17,133 nt of DNA from Spirochaetaceae bacterium (GTDB taxonomy: Bacteria; Spirochaetota; Spirochaetia; DSM-2461): positions 1-17,133 of the forward strand of contig JAEINM010000033.1 in the NCBI GenBank assembly GCA_016342385.1. The letters are read 5' to 3'. The notes under the pieces are model-generated. The model was given only the letters and a program-made list of their open reading frames with translations, was not told the origin of the DNA and ran no database searches. Below are positions 6,501 through 13,874 of this stretch, piece after piece. How positions within the stretch are numbered: the stretch's first letter is position 1; the number at the start of each line of letters is the position of its first letter. Made by a program: the position numbers and the translations under genes.

Positions 6501-7121
6501 TCACAGTTGTGAACAGATCGGGCACTGCATAGGATCATGACCTCTGGCCGGGCAGTATTCTCTGCCGAAATAGATTAACTGCAGATGGAGTTTATTCCAT
6601 TTCTCCTCGGGAAAGAGCCGCTTGGCATCTTTTTCTGTTTGAATGACATTCTTCCCCTCAGTCAGTCCCCAGCGGGTCAATAGTCTGTGGATATGGGTAT
6701 CCACGGGAAAAGCATTCTGCCCGAAAGCCTGACTGATGACTACCGATGCCGTTTTATGTCCTACTCCCGGCAATTTTTCAAGATTTTCCATATTCCGGGG
6801 AACTTCCCCCTCATACTGATCAACCAGTATGCGCGACAGCCCGCTGATGGCTTTTGATTTATTATTGGAAAGACCGCAGGGTCTGATGATTTTCTGAATT
6901 TCTTCAATACTCAGTTTTATCATATCCATGGGATTATCTGCCAGTGAAAAGAGTTCCGGAGTTACTGTGTTCACTCTGGCATCGGTGCATTGTGCAGAGA
7001 GAAGTACAGCTATAAGAAGAGTATAGGGATCTCTGTGTTTCAGGGGAATAGGAGTCTCGGGGTATAGTTTTTCGAGAATCTCTATTAGCATTTCAACTTT
7101 CTCTTTTTTCCGCATTTTCAT
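6501..7121 (-). CDS. nth: Endonuclease III (DNA glycosylase/AP lyase) with atypical Fe-S loop
   Basis: The 206-residue protein repairs oxidised pyrimidines: it cuts the glycosidic bond and nicks the abasic site. It has LLSAQCTD near residue 41, the helix-hairpin-helix LPGVGHKTA with catalytic lysine K123, and FPVDTHIHRL with catalytic D141; these match E. coli K120 and D138. Length is normal. The C-terminal cluster loop is odd: it reads YCPARGHDPMQCPICSQL then stop, giving C190-x9-C200-x2-C203 and no fourth cysteine, where the standard pattern is C-x6-C-x2-C-x5-C. Start ATG 7121 lies 6 bp after the pirin stop with no ribosome site, so translation is probably coupled. Confidence 0.95.
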   Translation of the reverse strand: MKMRKKEKVEMLIEILEKLYPETPIPLKHRDPYTLLIAVLLSAQCTDARVNTVTPELFSLADNPMDMIKLSIEEIQKIIRPCGLSNNKSKAISGLSRILVDQYEGEVPRNMENLEKLPGVGHKTASVVISQAFGQNAFPVDTHIHRLLTRWGLTEGKNVIQTEKDAKRLFPEEKWNKLHLQLIYFGREYCPARGHDPMQCPICSQL

Positions 7122-7127
7122 TAAGGA

Positions 7128-8048
7128 TTATTGTATATGATTTTTCAGAAAAGTCCCATTCTCATATTCCTGAAAAGCTGTGATTAATTCATCCCGACTA
7201 TTCATGACAATTGGTCCATGCCAGGCCACCGGTTCCTTGAGAGGTCTTCCGGATATAAGCAGAAACCGCATTCCTTCAGGACCCGATTTCAATTTTATTT
7301 CATCTCCCCTGTCAAAGATTATCAGATTTCTATTTTCCACAGGATTAGCTGATACAACCTCTGTAACTCCTTTCGCTGTCACATATTCTGTAGGAGCCGG
7401 AATGGGAGAGGACGCGCCATAGAATAGTCCTGAACCCTCAAAAAGATAGGCGAAGGAATGATGATCCAGATTAATTTTTAAAGTTTTTTCTCTATGGGGT
7501 GGTACTGTTATATCGATATATTTAGGATCGGTGACAATACCTGTTACAGGACCAGTCTTTCCCCGGAAGGTTCCTGTAATAATCTTAACTTTTGTTCCAT
7601 CATCATCTATCACTTCCGGTATCTCTCCAGAGGGAATGTCCTGATAACGGGGATCCATCATTTTTTTTTCAGCGGGAAGATTGGCCCAAAGCTGAAACCC
7701 GTGAAATAGAGGACCGCTTCCGTGATAAGGCATTTCCTGATGGATAATTCCACTTCCCGCAGTCATCCACTGAACATCTCCATCTCTTAATACACCCTTG
7801 TTCCCCAGGCTATCCTCATGTTGTATTCCCCCTTGAATATTGTATGTTATGGTTTCTATCCCCCTATGTGGGTGCCAGGGAAATCCATTCATAGGTTTGA
7901 GAGGATCATCATTTATTAAATGATCGAGTAATAGAAAGGGATCCGTCTCTGTTGTTGTACCATGTCCGAATACTCTATTTATCTGAACTCCATCACCATC
8001 GGTCACCAACTGAGACCTGGAAATACTTTTTATAGGACCTAAAGACAT
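7128..8048 (-). CDS. Pirin family protein (bicupin)
   Basis: The 306-residue protein has the pirin N-terminal cupin with all four metal ligands visible: WHPHRG (H59, H61) and GIIHQEMP (H103, E105). The C-terminal cupin half follows (about 180-290, with SFAYLFEGSGLFYG). Pirins bind iron; some bacterial members oxidise quercetin, others act as redox-linked regulators, and the role cannot be picked from sequence. The frame opens further upstream to TTG 8096, but that stretch contains the ribosome site AAGGAG (8060-8055) spaced 6 nt from ATG 8048, so the shorter start is right. It is the first gene of a - strand run with nth. Confidence 0.92.
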   Translation of the reverse strand: MSLGPIKSISRSQLVTDGDGVQINRVFGHGTTTETDPFLLLDHLINDDPLKPMNGFPWHPHRGIETITYNIQGGIQHEDSLGNKGVLRDGDVQWMTAGSGIIHQEMPYHGSGPLFHGFQLWANLPAEKKMMDPRYQDIPSGEIPEVIDDDGTKVKIITGTFRGKTGPVTGIVTDPKYIDITVPPHREKTLKINLDHHSFAYLFEGSGLFYGASSPIPAPTEYVTAKGVTEVVSANPVENRNLIIFDRGDEIKLKSGPEGMRFLLISGRPLKEPVAWHGPIVMNSRDELITAFQEYENGTFLKNHIQ

Positions 8049-8066
8049 AAAATTCTCCTTATTTAG

Positions 8067-8096
8067 AAAATATCTATGACTCGAATATAAAGGCAA
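8067..8096 (-). promoter_or_regulatory. Candidate promoter of the pirin-nth unit
   Basis: TTGCCT (8096-8091) and TATTTT (8072-8067) are 18 nt apart, each a 4/6 match. The predicted transcript would start about 10 nt later, leaving just enough leader to include the AAGGAG site of pirin. The rest of the 8049-8209 gap is AT-rich, and no strong terminator for the upstream ABC operon is visible in it; the best hairpin there has only five pairs. Confidence 0.35.
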
Positions 8097-8209
8097 GTTA
8101 ATTTAAACTATTTTTATTTAATAATGCTAAAAAGATGATAAGAGGCTAATAAGGTCGTAGGAATATTTAAATTTCCTGCTGATAGAAAGGAATAAATATT
8201 TTCAGACTT

Positions 8210-9034
8210 TTAGTTCTTGAACGACCTTTTAATTTTTGAATAGAAAAAGGCTATTACAAAGAATGCTGTCAAAACAATGACGATAGTCGCTCCCGATGGC
8301 ACATCAAAATAATAGGAGCTGTAGAATCCCACAATAATGGCTACAATAGAGATTCCCATAGATAGAGCCATAATTCTGGGAAGTTGCTTAACCAGCAGAG
8401 AAGCTGTGGCTGCCGGAGTCACCAATAAGGCAAGCACCATAACAACGCCAACAGTCTGAGTGGCAATAACAGTGGTTGAGGCGACAAGTATGAGAAATCC
8501 GAAATGTATTAGAGTAGGGGACAGCCCTATGGCGAGAGCATGAGTGGCATCAAAGCTGGTAACCAGTAGTTCTTTGTAGAATACAATAACTATTATTATG
8601 ACAATGATTGCGACAGAGATAATCAGGATCAGATCAAAACCTGAAATCCCCAGAATGTTACCGAAGAGTATATGGGTTAAATCTTTAAAACCGGCCACTC
8701 TATTAATGAGCATAATTCCCAGAGCAAATGCACCGGCAAATATGACTCCAATTGCAGTATCTTCTTTAAAGCCCCTGTGATTTGTCAGAGTTCCTATGGC
8801 AATCACAGATATCACCGCGGCTAATAATGCTCCGATGAGGATGTGGAATCCGAGTATTATTGCCAGCACGATTCCCGGCAGTATCGCATGGGCCAGGGCA
8901 TCACCGATAAAGGCCATTCCCCTCCACACAATGAATCCGCTCAATATTCCACAGGCTGAGGCAACCATGACTCCTGCGATAAGACCTTTGAGGAAAAAGC
9001 TGTATTGCAGAGGCTCAATAATCCATTCTACCAC
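8210..9034 (-). CDS. Zinc/manganese ABC importer, membrane permease
   Basis: The 274-residue protein has about eight hydrophobic spans and the hallmark cytoplasmic loop FIGDALAHAILPGI (42-55) of the ABC-3 permease family (ZnuB/TroC/MntB), which docks on the ATPase. Two copies would form the pore. The start is GTG (9034-9032): AAGGAG (9048-9043) lies 8 nt upstream and the gene overlaps the ATPase stop by 7 bp, as in coupled operons. It is the last gene of the operon. The metal (Zn versus Mn) cannot be settled from the permease. Confidence 0.93.
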   Translation of the reverse strand: MVEWIIEPLQYSFFLKGLIAGVMVASACGILSGFIVWRGMAFIGDALAHAILPGIVLAIILGFHILIGALLAAVISVIAIGTLTNHRGFKEDTAIGVIFAGAFALGIMLINRVAGFKDLTHILFGNILGISGFDLILIISVAIIVIIIVIVFYKELLVTSFDATHALAIGLSPTLIHFGFLILVASTTVIATQTVGVVMVLALLVTPAATASLLVKQLPRIMALSMGISIVAIIVGFYSSYYFDVPSGATIVIVLTAFFVIAFFYSKIKRSFKN

Positions 9035-9831
9035 AGTCCTTTCTCCTTATCTTTGTGGAATTCGAAACCATAAGCCCGGGCAATATTCTGAGGTGTTAAT
9101 ACTTCATTAACATCTCCATCGGCGATAATGGTCTTATCCAGAAAGAGTACTCTGCTGAAGTGTACTGTGAGAATTCCCAGATCATGAGTACTGATCAGGA
9201 CACTTTTTCCCAGGCTACAGATTCGCTCTATGGTGTGAAACATGAGCTCCTGTGTGGCGATATCAACGTGGTTGAGAGGTTCATCGAGGAGCAGTAGGTC
9301 CGCATCATGAGCAAGGGTTCTTGCCAGCATGACTCTCTGCTGCTGTCCTCCAGATAGTTCTCCCACCTGTTTATGGGATATATTACTAATCTCCATAGTC
9401 TCCATGGCCAGGTCTACAGCTTCTCTATCTTTTAAACCGGCTTTTCTGAACCATCCGAGATGAACATAGCGTCCCATTGCTACGACCTGTCGGACAGTGA
9501 CGGGAAATGTCCAATCCACTGAGCTCTTTTGAGGAACCATGGCGACTCTATGCCGGCAGGTATGGGCTTTATGTCCGTATATTTCGATTCCTCCCGATTG
9601 GATTTGTTCCAGACCCAGAACCAGTTTCATAAGAGTAGATTTTCCCGCTCCGTTGGGACCTACAAGAGCCACTTTCTCTCCGGGAGATATTGAAACAGAG
9701 ACACTATTGAGAACAGAGTCGCTGCTTCCGGGATAGGTAAAATTCACTCCATGTATTTTAAGTGCGGGAGTTTCCGGTTTGGGAGGATGGTCACATTTTT
9801 TCCCATAGCACAATATAGATACTGATTTCAT
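9028..9831 (-). CDS. Zinc/manganese ABC importer, ATP-binding subunit
   Basis: The 267-residue cytoplasmic ATPase is complete: Walker A GPNGAGKST (58-66), Q-loop MVPQKSSVDWTFPVTV (98-113), signature LSGGQ (159-163), Walker B LLLLDEP (179-185) and switch histidine in LISTHD (H216). The Q-loop wording is typical of Zn/Mn importers. Its ATG directly abuts the stop of the binding-protein gene. Residues 1-22 form an extra N-terminal piece, MKSVSILCYGKKCDHPPKPE, with C8, C13 and H15, which could be a small metal-binding head; the usual fold starts at about residue 23. Confidence 0.94.
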   Translation of the reverse strand: MKSVSILCYGKKCDHPPKPETPALKIHGVNFTYPGSSDSVLNSVSVSISPGEKVALVGPNGAGKSTLMKLVLGLEQIQSGGIEIYGHKAHTCRHRVAMVPQKSSVDWTFPVTVRQVVAMGRYVHLGWFRKAGLKDREAVDLAMETMEISNISHKQVGELSGGQQQRVMLARTLAHDADLLLLDEPLNHVDIATQELMFHTIERICSLGKSVLISTHDLGILTVHFSRVLFLDKTIIADGDVNEVLTPQNIARAYGFEFHKDKEKGLW

Positions 9832-10737
9832 TTATTCTATTAATAATCCATTTATTATTTGCTTTGTATTGTATTCCATATATTTTATATAACTATCGGC
9901 TCCATTGCCTTTTCTGTCGAGAGAGCCCGATTTTAAACTGATGACCTGCAGAGGCCTTTTCAGTTCCGAACTGATATTTTCAGCTAGTTGATTCATAAGA
10001 GAACCGGATGTTTCCCCTATAAATAATGTATTTACTCCGGTCTCTTCAATAAGATTTATCAATTCGATTATTGATTTCGGAGAAGTATCACTTATCGATG
10101 ATGTTCCTGGAATTATAGTTCCAATTATGGTAAAATCATATTCCCGGGCAAAATAGCTAAGAGAATCATGATCGGTTATCATTATTCTTTCCTCCGGTTT
10201 CAGGACTGATAAACGGGATTCTATCCATTTGTGGAGACTTCTGAGTGTTTCTATATAGTCATTTCTGTTTTTTTCATACAGCGCACTATTTTTTTCATCG
10301 ATAACTATGAGACTTTCAGCTGTTTTCTCTGCCCACAATACAACATTGAGAGGACTCATCCAGGTATGAGGATCATATTCATGGCCATGGCCTTCATGAC
10401 TTTTTATGGGATTGACAGAATCGGACAGACTGATGATTCTTGTCCCATTATTATTTTCCAGAATATCCATCAGTCCCTCTTCCAGACCAAATCCATTTAC
10501 AAATATTAGATCGGCCTTTTCCACTTTGGCAATATCTCTGGGAGAAGGTTCATAAGAATGAGGATCCTGGCCATATTGTATAAGTTCTGTAATCTCTACA
10601 GAATCTCCAGCTATACGGGAGACTACATCAGTGATAAAGCTTGTAGTTGTAACAACATTTATGGTTTTCTCTTCTATTTCTTTCTGGCACGAAGCTGCCA
10701 TCAGGCTTATTAGCAATAGGGGTATAATTTTGTTCAT
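9832..10737 (-). CDS. Zinc/manganese-binding lipoprotein of the ABC importer (TroA/ZnuA family)
   Basis: The 301-residue protein starts with a lipoprotein signal, hydrophobic LLLISLMAAS then C17, so it should be anchored outside the inner membrane. Metal ligands of the cluster A-I fold are visible: H60 (DPHSYEPSP), H124 (DPHTWMSP), H190 (ITDHD) and D281, with E242 nearby. A short His/acid loop, HEGHGHEYDPH (114-124), precedes the second ligand; longer versions are typical of ZnuA zinc binders, which leans the call to zinc, but TroA also fits. ATG 10737 has no clear ribosome site. It heads the three-gene operon. Confidence 0.93.
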   Translation of the reverse strand: MNKIIPLLLISLMAASCQKEIEEKTINVVTTTSFITDVVSRIAGDSVEITELIQYGQDPHSYEPSPRDIAKVEKADLIFVNGFGLEEGLMDILENNNGTRIISLSDSVNPIKSHEGHGHEYDPHTWMSPLNVVLWAEKTAESLIVIDEKNSALYEKNRNDYIETLRSLHKWIESRLSVLKPEERIMITDHDSLSYFAREYDFTIIGTIIPGTSSISDTSPKSIIELINLIEETGVNTLFIGETSGSLMNQLAENISSELKRPLQVISLKSGSLDRKGNGADSYIKYMEYNTKQIINGLLIE

Positions 10738-10745
10738 GTTTTTTT

Positions 10746-10756
10746 ATTGGGCCAAT
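10746..10756 (-). promoter_or_regulatory. Palindrome ATTGG-G-CCAAT next to the lipoprotein start
   Basis: A perfect 5-1-5 dyad lies 8 bp upstream of the start codon of the metal-binding lipoprotein. It would be within the leader, so it could act as a repressor site or form a very small RNA hairpin. It does not match a metal-regulator box that I recognise, and short palindromes occur by chance. Confidence 0.2.
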
Positions 10757-10778
10757 TAGGGCTTATCCTTTTTCTGTT

Positions 10779-10799
10779 TAATAATATCTCTTACTATTA
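10779..10799 (-). promoter_or_regulatory. Candidate metal-regulator operator (8-5-8 imperfect dyad)
   Basis: On the - strand TAATAGTA and TATTATTA flank AGAGA; the arms match at 7 of 8 positions. The site lies between the predicted promoter (10817-10845) and the start codon of the metal importer, where a Fur/Zur- or DtxR-type repressor would be expected to act. No regulator gene is in the window, and the sequence does not fit a named consensus closely. Confidence 0.35.
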
Positions 10800-10816
10800 A
10801 AACGTAAATCTTCCTG

Positions 10817-10845
10817 AATTTATATAGGGAGCTTGTATAAGTCAA
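10817..10845 (-). promoter_or_regulatory. Candidate promoter of the Zn/Mn importer operon
   Basis: TTGACT (10845-10840, 5/6) is followed after 17 nt by TAAATT (10822-10817, 4/6). TATAAA overlapping it gives a better -10 but only a 15-nt spacer. The predicted leader is about 70 nt long and contains both dyads listed above. Confidence 0.4.
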
Positions 10846-10875
10846 TAAAAAAGTTAGTATAAAAGGAAACTAATA

Positions 10876-10905
10876 CTGTCAGTTCAACCCGGTGTGAACT
10901 ATAAT
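10876..10905 (+). promoter_or_regulatory. Promoter and dyad upstream of the GGDEF-EAL gene
   Basis: CTGTCA (10876-10881, 4/6) and a perfect TATAAT (10900-10905) are 18 nt apart. Between them, AGTTCA (10881-10886) and TGAACT (10895-10900) form a perfect 6-bp inverted repeat with the 8-nt centre ACCCGGTG. A dyad filling the spacer is a classic repressor position. Transcription would begin near 10912. Confidence 0.5.
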
Positions 10906-10925
10906 TACTATTGAAAACCTGAATA

Positions 10926-12656
10926 TTGAAAAAGAACTGGAAAATAATTCAGGAAAATGAAGGATCAGCAATTGGAATGATTTCTTCCGATAGAGCGTAT
11001 GAATACATTGTCAATACCTCTTCTGATTACATTACACTGATCAACAGGTCATATGAATATGAAGTTGTCAATGACTCTTATTGTCATGTCATTCGTAGAG
11101 AGAAAAATGAGATTCTAGGTAAGCAGGTCTCTCAGATATGGGGACAGGAGCGCTTTAACTCGAAAATAAGAGAACATCTGGATAAATGCTTTTCCGGTAA
11201 AGTCATACATTATATTGAAGAGTTTAATTTCGGTAATGAGCACAAGTATATGCACGTCTCATATTATCCCTATATAACTGATGGTGAGATCTCTCATGTT
11301 TTAGTTTTTTCCCATGACATTACCAAGCTGGGGGAGATAGAAGCCAAACTGATCAATTATGAATACAGAGATCCCCTTACCGGTTTGTTCAACCGAAAGT
11401 CCCTGGATATTATACTCGATATGGAACTGGAAAAAGCAAAGAGGAGTCGATCGGAAAAACTGAGAGCGCTTCTGTTCATATCTATAAGTAATCTTCAGCA
11501 GATAAATCTGGATCACGGTTATGAGACAGGTACTATGCTCCTGGAAAATACTGGAATAAGGATTAAAGAGTTTCTTAGGAGTAGTGATTATGTATTCAGG
11601 TATGACGGGCAGGAACTTGTCGTACTTTTATCCAATCTTTCCAGTGAATCAGACTCGGCAAAAGTGGCCCACAAGCTTCTGAACAGAATGACAATACCCT
11701 ATAGAAACAATAATTTTGATATAAATCTCCAATGTTATATTGGGCTTTCTCTCTATCCTCATGACAGTTCTGATGGATCGACATTAATTCAATTGGCAAT
11801 TGAGGCTCTTTCCGAATCTATAGAAAAAAAAATCCCTTATACTATCTATGACAAGAGTTTTCATGAGAATGCTTTGGAGAAGCTGAAATTGGAAAGTGAT
11901 CTCCATCGGGCTTTTGAGAAGCATCAGTTTGAATTGTATTATCAGCCCATTGTCAATTTACAGGGGGAAATTAAAGGATGTGAAACCCTCATCCGATGGG
12001 ATCACCCCGAAAGAGGATTTGTCTCTCCAGATGACTTTATCCCCATAGCCGAGAATAACGGATTAATAAACTCAATCGGGAAATGGGTTATTTTTCAGAC
12101 AATATTGTCATTAAAAAAATGGTGTGTAAAGTACGATTTGTACATATCTATTAATCTGACAGCCAGAGAATTTGCATCGGAGGAACTGATTGATCTTCTG
12201 AAAACAGCAATATCCAAATCAGGTAATATCTGTACAAAACACCTGAAGCTTGAAATTACAGAATCCGGTGGAATGGAAGATCCTGAATCGACAATTAAAA
12301 GAATGAAAGAACTGACAGATCTGGGATTTGAGATTTTTATCGATGATTTTGGTACAGGTCAGTCGAGTCTTGCTTATTTGAAAAATATTCCCGCCACTAC
12401 ATTGAAGATCGACAAATCCTTTATCGATGATATTGCAGAGGTTGATGACAGCAGGGCATATTTGAAGCTGATTCTGGATCTGGCTGAAAACCGGAAGAAA
12501 AAAACTGTTGTAGAGGGGGTCGAGACAAAAGAACAGCTGGCAATTCTCAAGGAGATCGGCTGCACTTATATTCAGGGATATTATTTTTCCAGGCCACTTC
12601 CTCTCAGAGAATTTAACCGGATTCTTGAACAGGGTAAAAAGCTGCCACTATTATAG
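10926..12656 (+). CDS. PAS-GGDEF-EAL protein, probable c-di-GMP phosphodiesterase
   Basis: The 576-residue soluble protein has a PAS sensor (about 22-135), a GGDEF domain (about 140-310) and an EAL domain (about 316-566). The cyclase signature is ruined: DGQEL (227-231) replaces GGDEF, so synthesis is not expected. The inhibitory-site motif RSSD (218-221) keeps its five-residue spacing, so the domain may still bind c-di-GMP. The EAL domain keeps catalytic residues E353 (as ETL), N410, E443, DDFGTG (D473, D474), K494, E530/E533 and Q550, so c-di-GMP hydrolysis is likely. The start is TTG 10926 without a ribosome site; ATG 10977 is an alternative that keeps all domains. It converges with the diguanylate cyclase gene. 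Confidence 0.92.
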   Translation: MKKNWKIIQENEGSAIGMISSDRAYEYIVNTSSDYITLINRSYEYEVVNDSYCHVIRREKNEILGKQVSQIWGQERFNSKIREHLDKCFSGKVIHYIEEFNFGNEHKYMHVSYYPYITDGEISHVLVFSHDITKLGEIEAKLINYEYRDPLTGLFNRKSLDIILDMELEKAKRSRSEKLRALLFISISNLQQINLDHGYETGTMLLENTGIRIKEFLRSSDYVFRYDGQELVVLLSNLSSESDSAKVAHKLLNRMTIPYRNNNFDINLQCYIGLSLYPHDSSDGSTLIQLAIEALSESIEKKIPYTIYDKSFHENALEKLKLESDLHRAFEKHQFELYYQPIVNLQGEIKGCETLIRWDHPERGFVSPDDFIPIAENNGLINSIGKWVIFQTILSLKKWCVKYDLYISINLTAREFASEELIDLLKTAISKSGNICTKHLKLEITESGGMEDPESTIKRMKELTDLGFEIFIDDFGTGQSSLAYLKNIPATTLKIDKSFIDDIAEVDDSRAYLKLILDLAENRKKKTVVEGVETKEQLAILKEIGCTYIQGYYFSRPLPLREFNRILEQGKKLPLL

Positions 12657-12683
12657 ATTCCTCTTTTCGATTGTCAGCTTTTT
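12636..12683. terminator. Bidirectional terminator between the convergent EAL and GGDEF genes
   Basis: AAAAAGCTG (12636-12644) pairs perfectly with CAGCTTTTT (12675-12683) around a 30-nt loop that contains both stop codons or their edges. Rightward it runs into a T stretch; leftward the same A/T arms give a T run. The long loop and only four strong pairs make it a moderate candidate. Confidence 0.4.
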
Positions 12684-13804
12684 TTATTGGCTTTTTTCGC
12701 TTTATGCAAAAGACCCGATTGAAAGGCTGTCGTTTGATTTCGGCCTCTCTTCTTGGATTTGTACAGAGCTTCATCGGCTCTTTCTATCATTGTTTTTTCT
12801 GTCAGATTCTCAACCCAGTCATAAGTGCTGACTCCAAGGCTAATAGTGATTTTAAGTGTAATATCATTATAGAAAACTTCCATCTTTTCAACTTCTGTTC
12901 TCAATCTTTCAGCAGTTGTATAAGCCTCTTTCCGTTCTGTTTCCGGTAAAAGTACAGTGAATTCTTCACCTCCAAAACGGGATAGAATATCACCTTCACG
13001 TAAAGTGTGTTTTAACCTGTCAGCCAGACAGAGAATTACCTCATCTCCGGCAAGATGTCCATATCTATCATTAAAACTCTTAAAATTATCAATATCCATG
13101 ACTATTAATGAAAAAGACTGTTTGTTTCTTCGGCACCTGGCCAGTTCTTCATTGGTTCTACTTACAAAGAAATTATGATTATACAATCCGGTTTTAGAAT
13201 CTTTTACCGAGTGCTCATAATGTATGTTGTTCTGAATTCCAACAGAAGTGAATTTCATCAGTTTATCTATATAGTCGATTTCCTGTTTATTGTATTCTTC
13301 TGCGAGAATCTTCGGCCCGAAAAGGATCATTCCGTACAATCCCGATAAACCTTTAATGGGAACAATAATTTCAGGATTGAATACTTCTAGAGGTTTAATC
13401 AGATTCTGATTGGAGATTTCATATTCAAATAGTGTAAAACTGGTTGTTCCCGTATATTTCCGGAAAAACTTCTCATAAGGTTCCAGAGAATCAATATCGA
13501 GACTGATTATACAACTGTTCATATTATGATAGGCATAGGTTTTCAATTTGTTGATTGAAATACCTTCATTTAAAATAAATACCAGATCAGATGGTATAAA
13601 TTTATCGGAGAGGCATTTTATTATATAGGCTACCAGCTCATCAACTGATTCTTTCAGAAAAATATTATAGGCCTCAAAAATCAAATCTTCCTGATTCCGG
13701 TTGTCTACCTTAATTTTTTCTATATATTCAAGTATACCGATTTTTTTAAGCAAATCATAATTGTTGATGAGGAGAGGATTATTTGCTAAGTCTTCCCATT
13801 CCAT
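12674..13804 (-). CDS. GAF-like sensor with active GGDEF domain, diguanylate cyclase
   Basis: The 376-residue soluble protein has an N-terminal helical lead, a GAF-like domain (about 45-195) and a GGDEF domain (about 200-360) making c-di-GMP from two GTP. The active site is intact: DIDNFKSFNDRYGH (237-250) and RFGGEEF (276-282). The inhibitory site REGD (269-272) lies at the standard distance, so product feedback is expected. The tail is short and basic (KAKKANKKS). AAGG lies just upstream of ATG 13804. It is tail to tail with the phosphodiesterase gene (17-bp gap) and 70 bp downstream of the molybdoenzyme gene, with which it could share a transcript, as no terminator is visible between them. 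Confidence 0.93.
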   Translation of the reverse strand: MEWEDLANNPLLINNYDLLKKIGILEYIEKIKVDNRNQEDLIFEAYNIFLKESVDELVAYIIKCLSDKFIPSDLVFILNEGISINKLKTYAYHNMNSCIISLDIDSLEPYEKFFRKYTGTTSFTLFEYEISNQNLIKPLEVFNPEIIVPIKGLSGLYGMILFGPKILAEEYNKQEIDYIDKLMKFTSVGIQNNIHYEHSVKDSKTGLYNHNFFVSRTNEELARCRRNKQSFSLIVMDIDNFKSFNDRYGHLAGDEVILCLADRLKHTLREGDILSRFGGEEFTVLLPETERKEAYTTAERLRTEVEKMEVFYNDITLKITISLGVSTYDWVENLTEKTMIERADEALYKSKKRGRNQTTAFQSGLLHKAKKANKKS

Positions 13805-13874
13805 TATGCCTTAATCTATAGTAATTTCACTGACAAATCAATATAAAAATACGATCCTCTGATTCTTGAGTGAA

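Noticed and set aside
8049..8096. Extension of pirin to TTG 8096
   Set aside because: The extension encodes the ribosome site of the inner ATG 8048, which also begins the conserved pirin N-terminus.
8150..8205. Repeated AGGAATA words and a small AT-rich stem after the ABC operon
   Set aside because: The best stem has five pairs and no adjacent T run; nothing supports a terminator, small RNA or attachment site.
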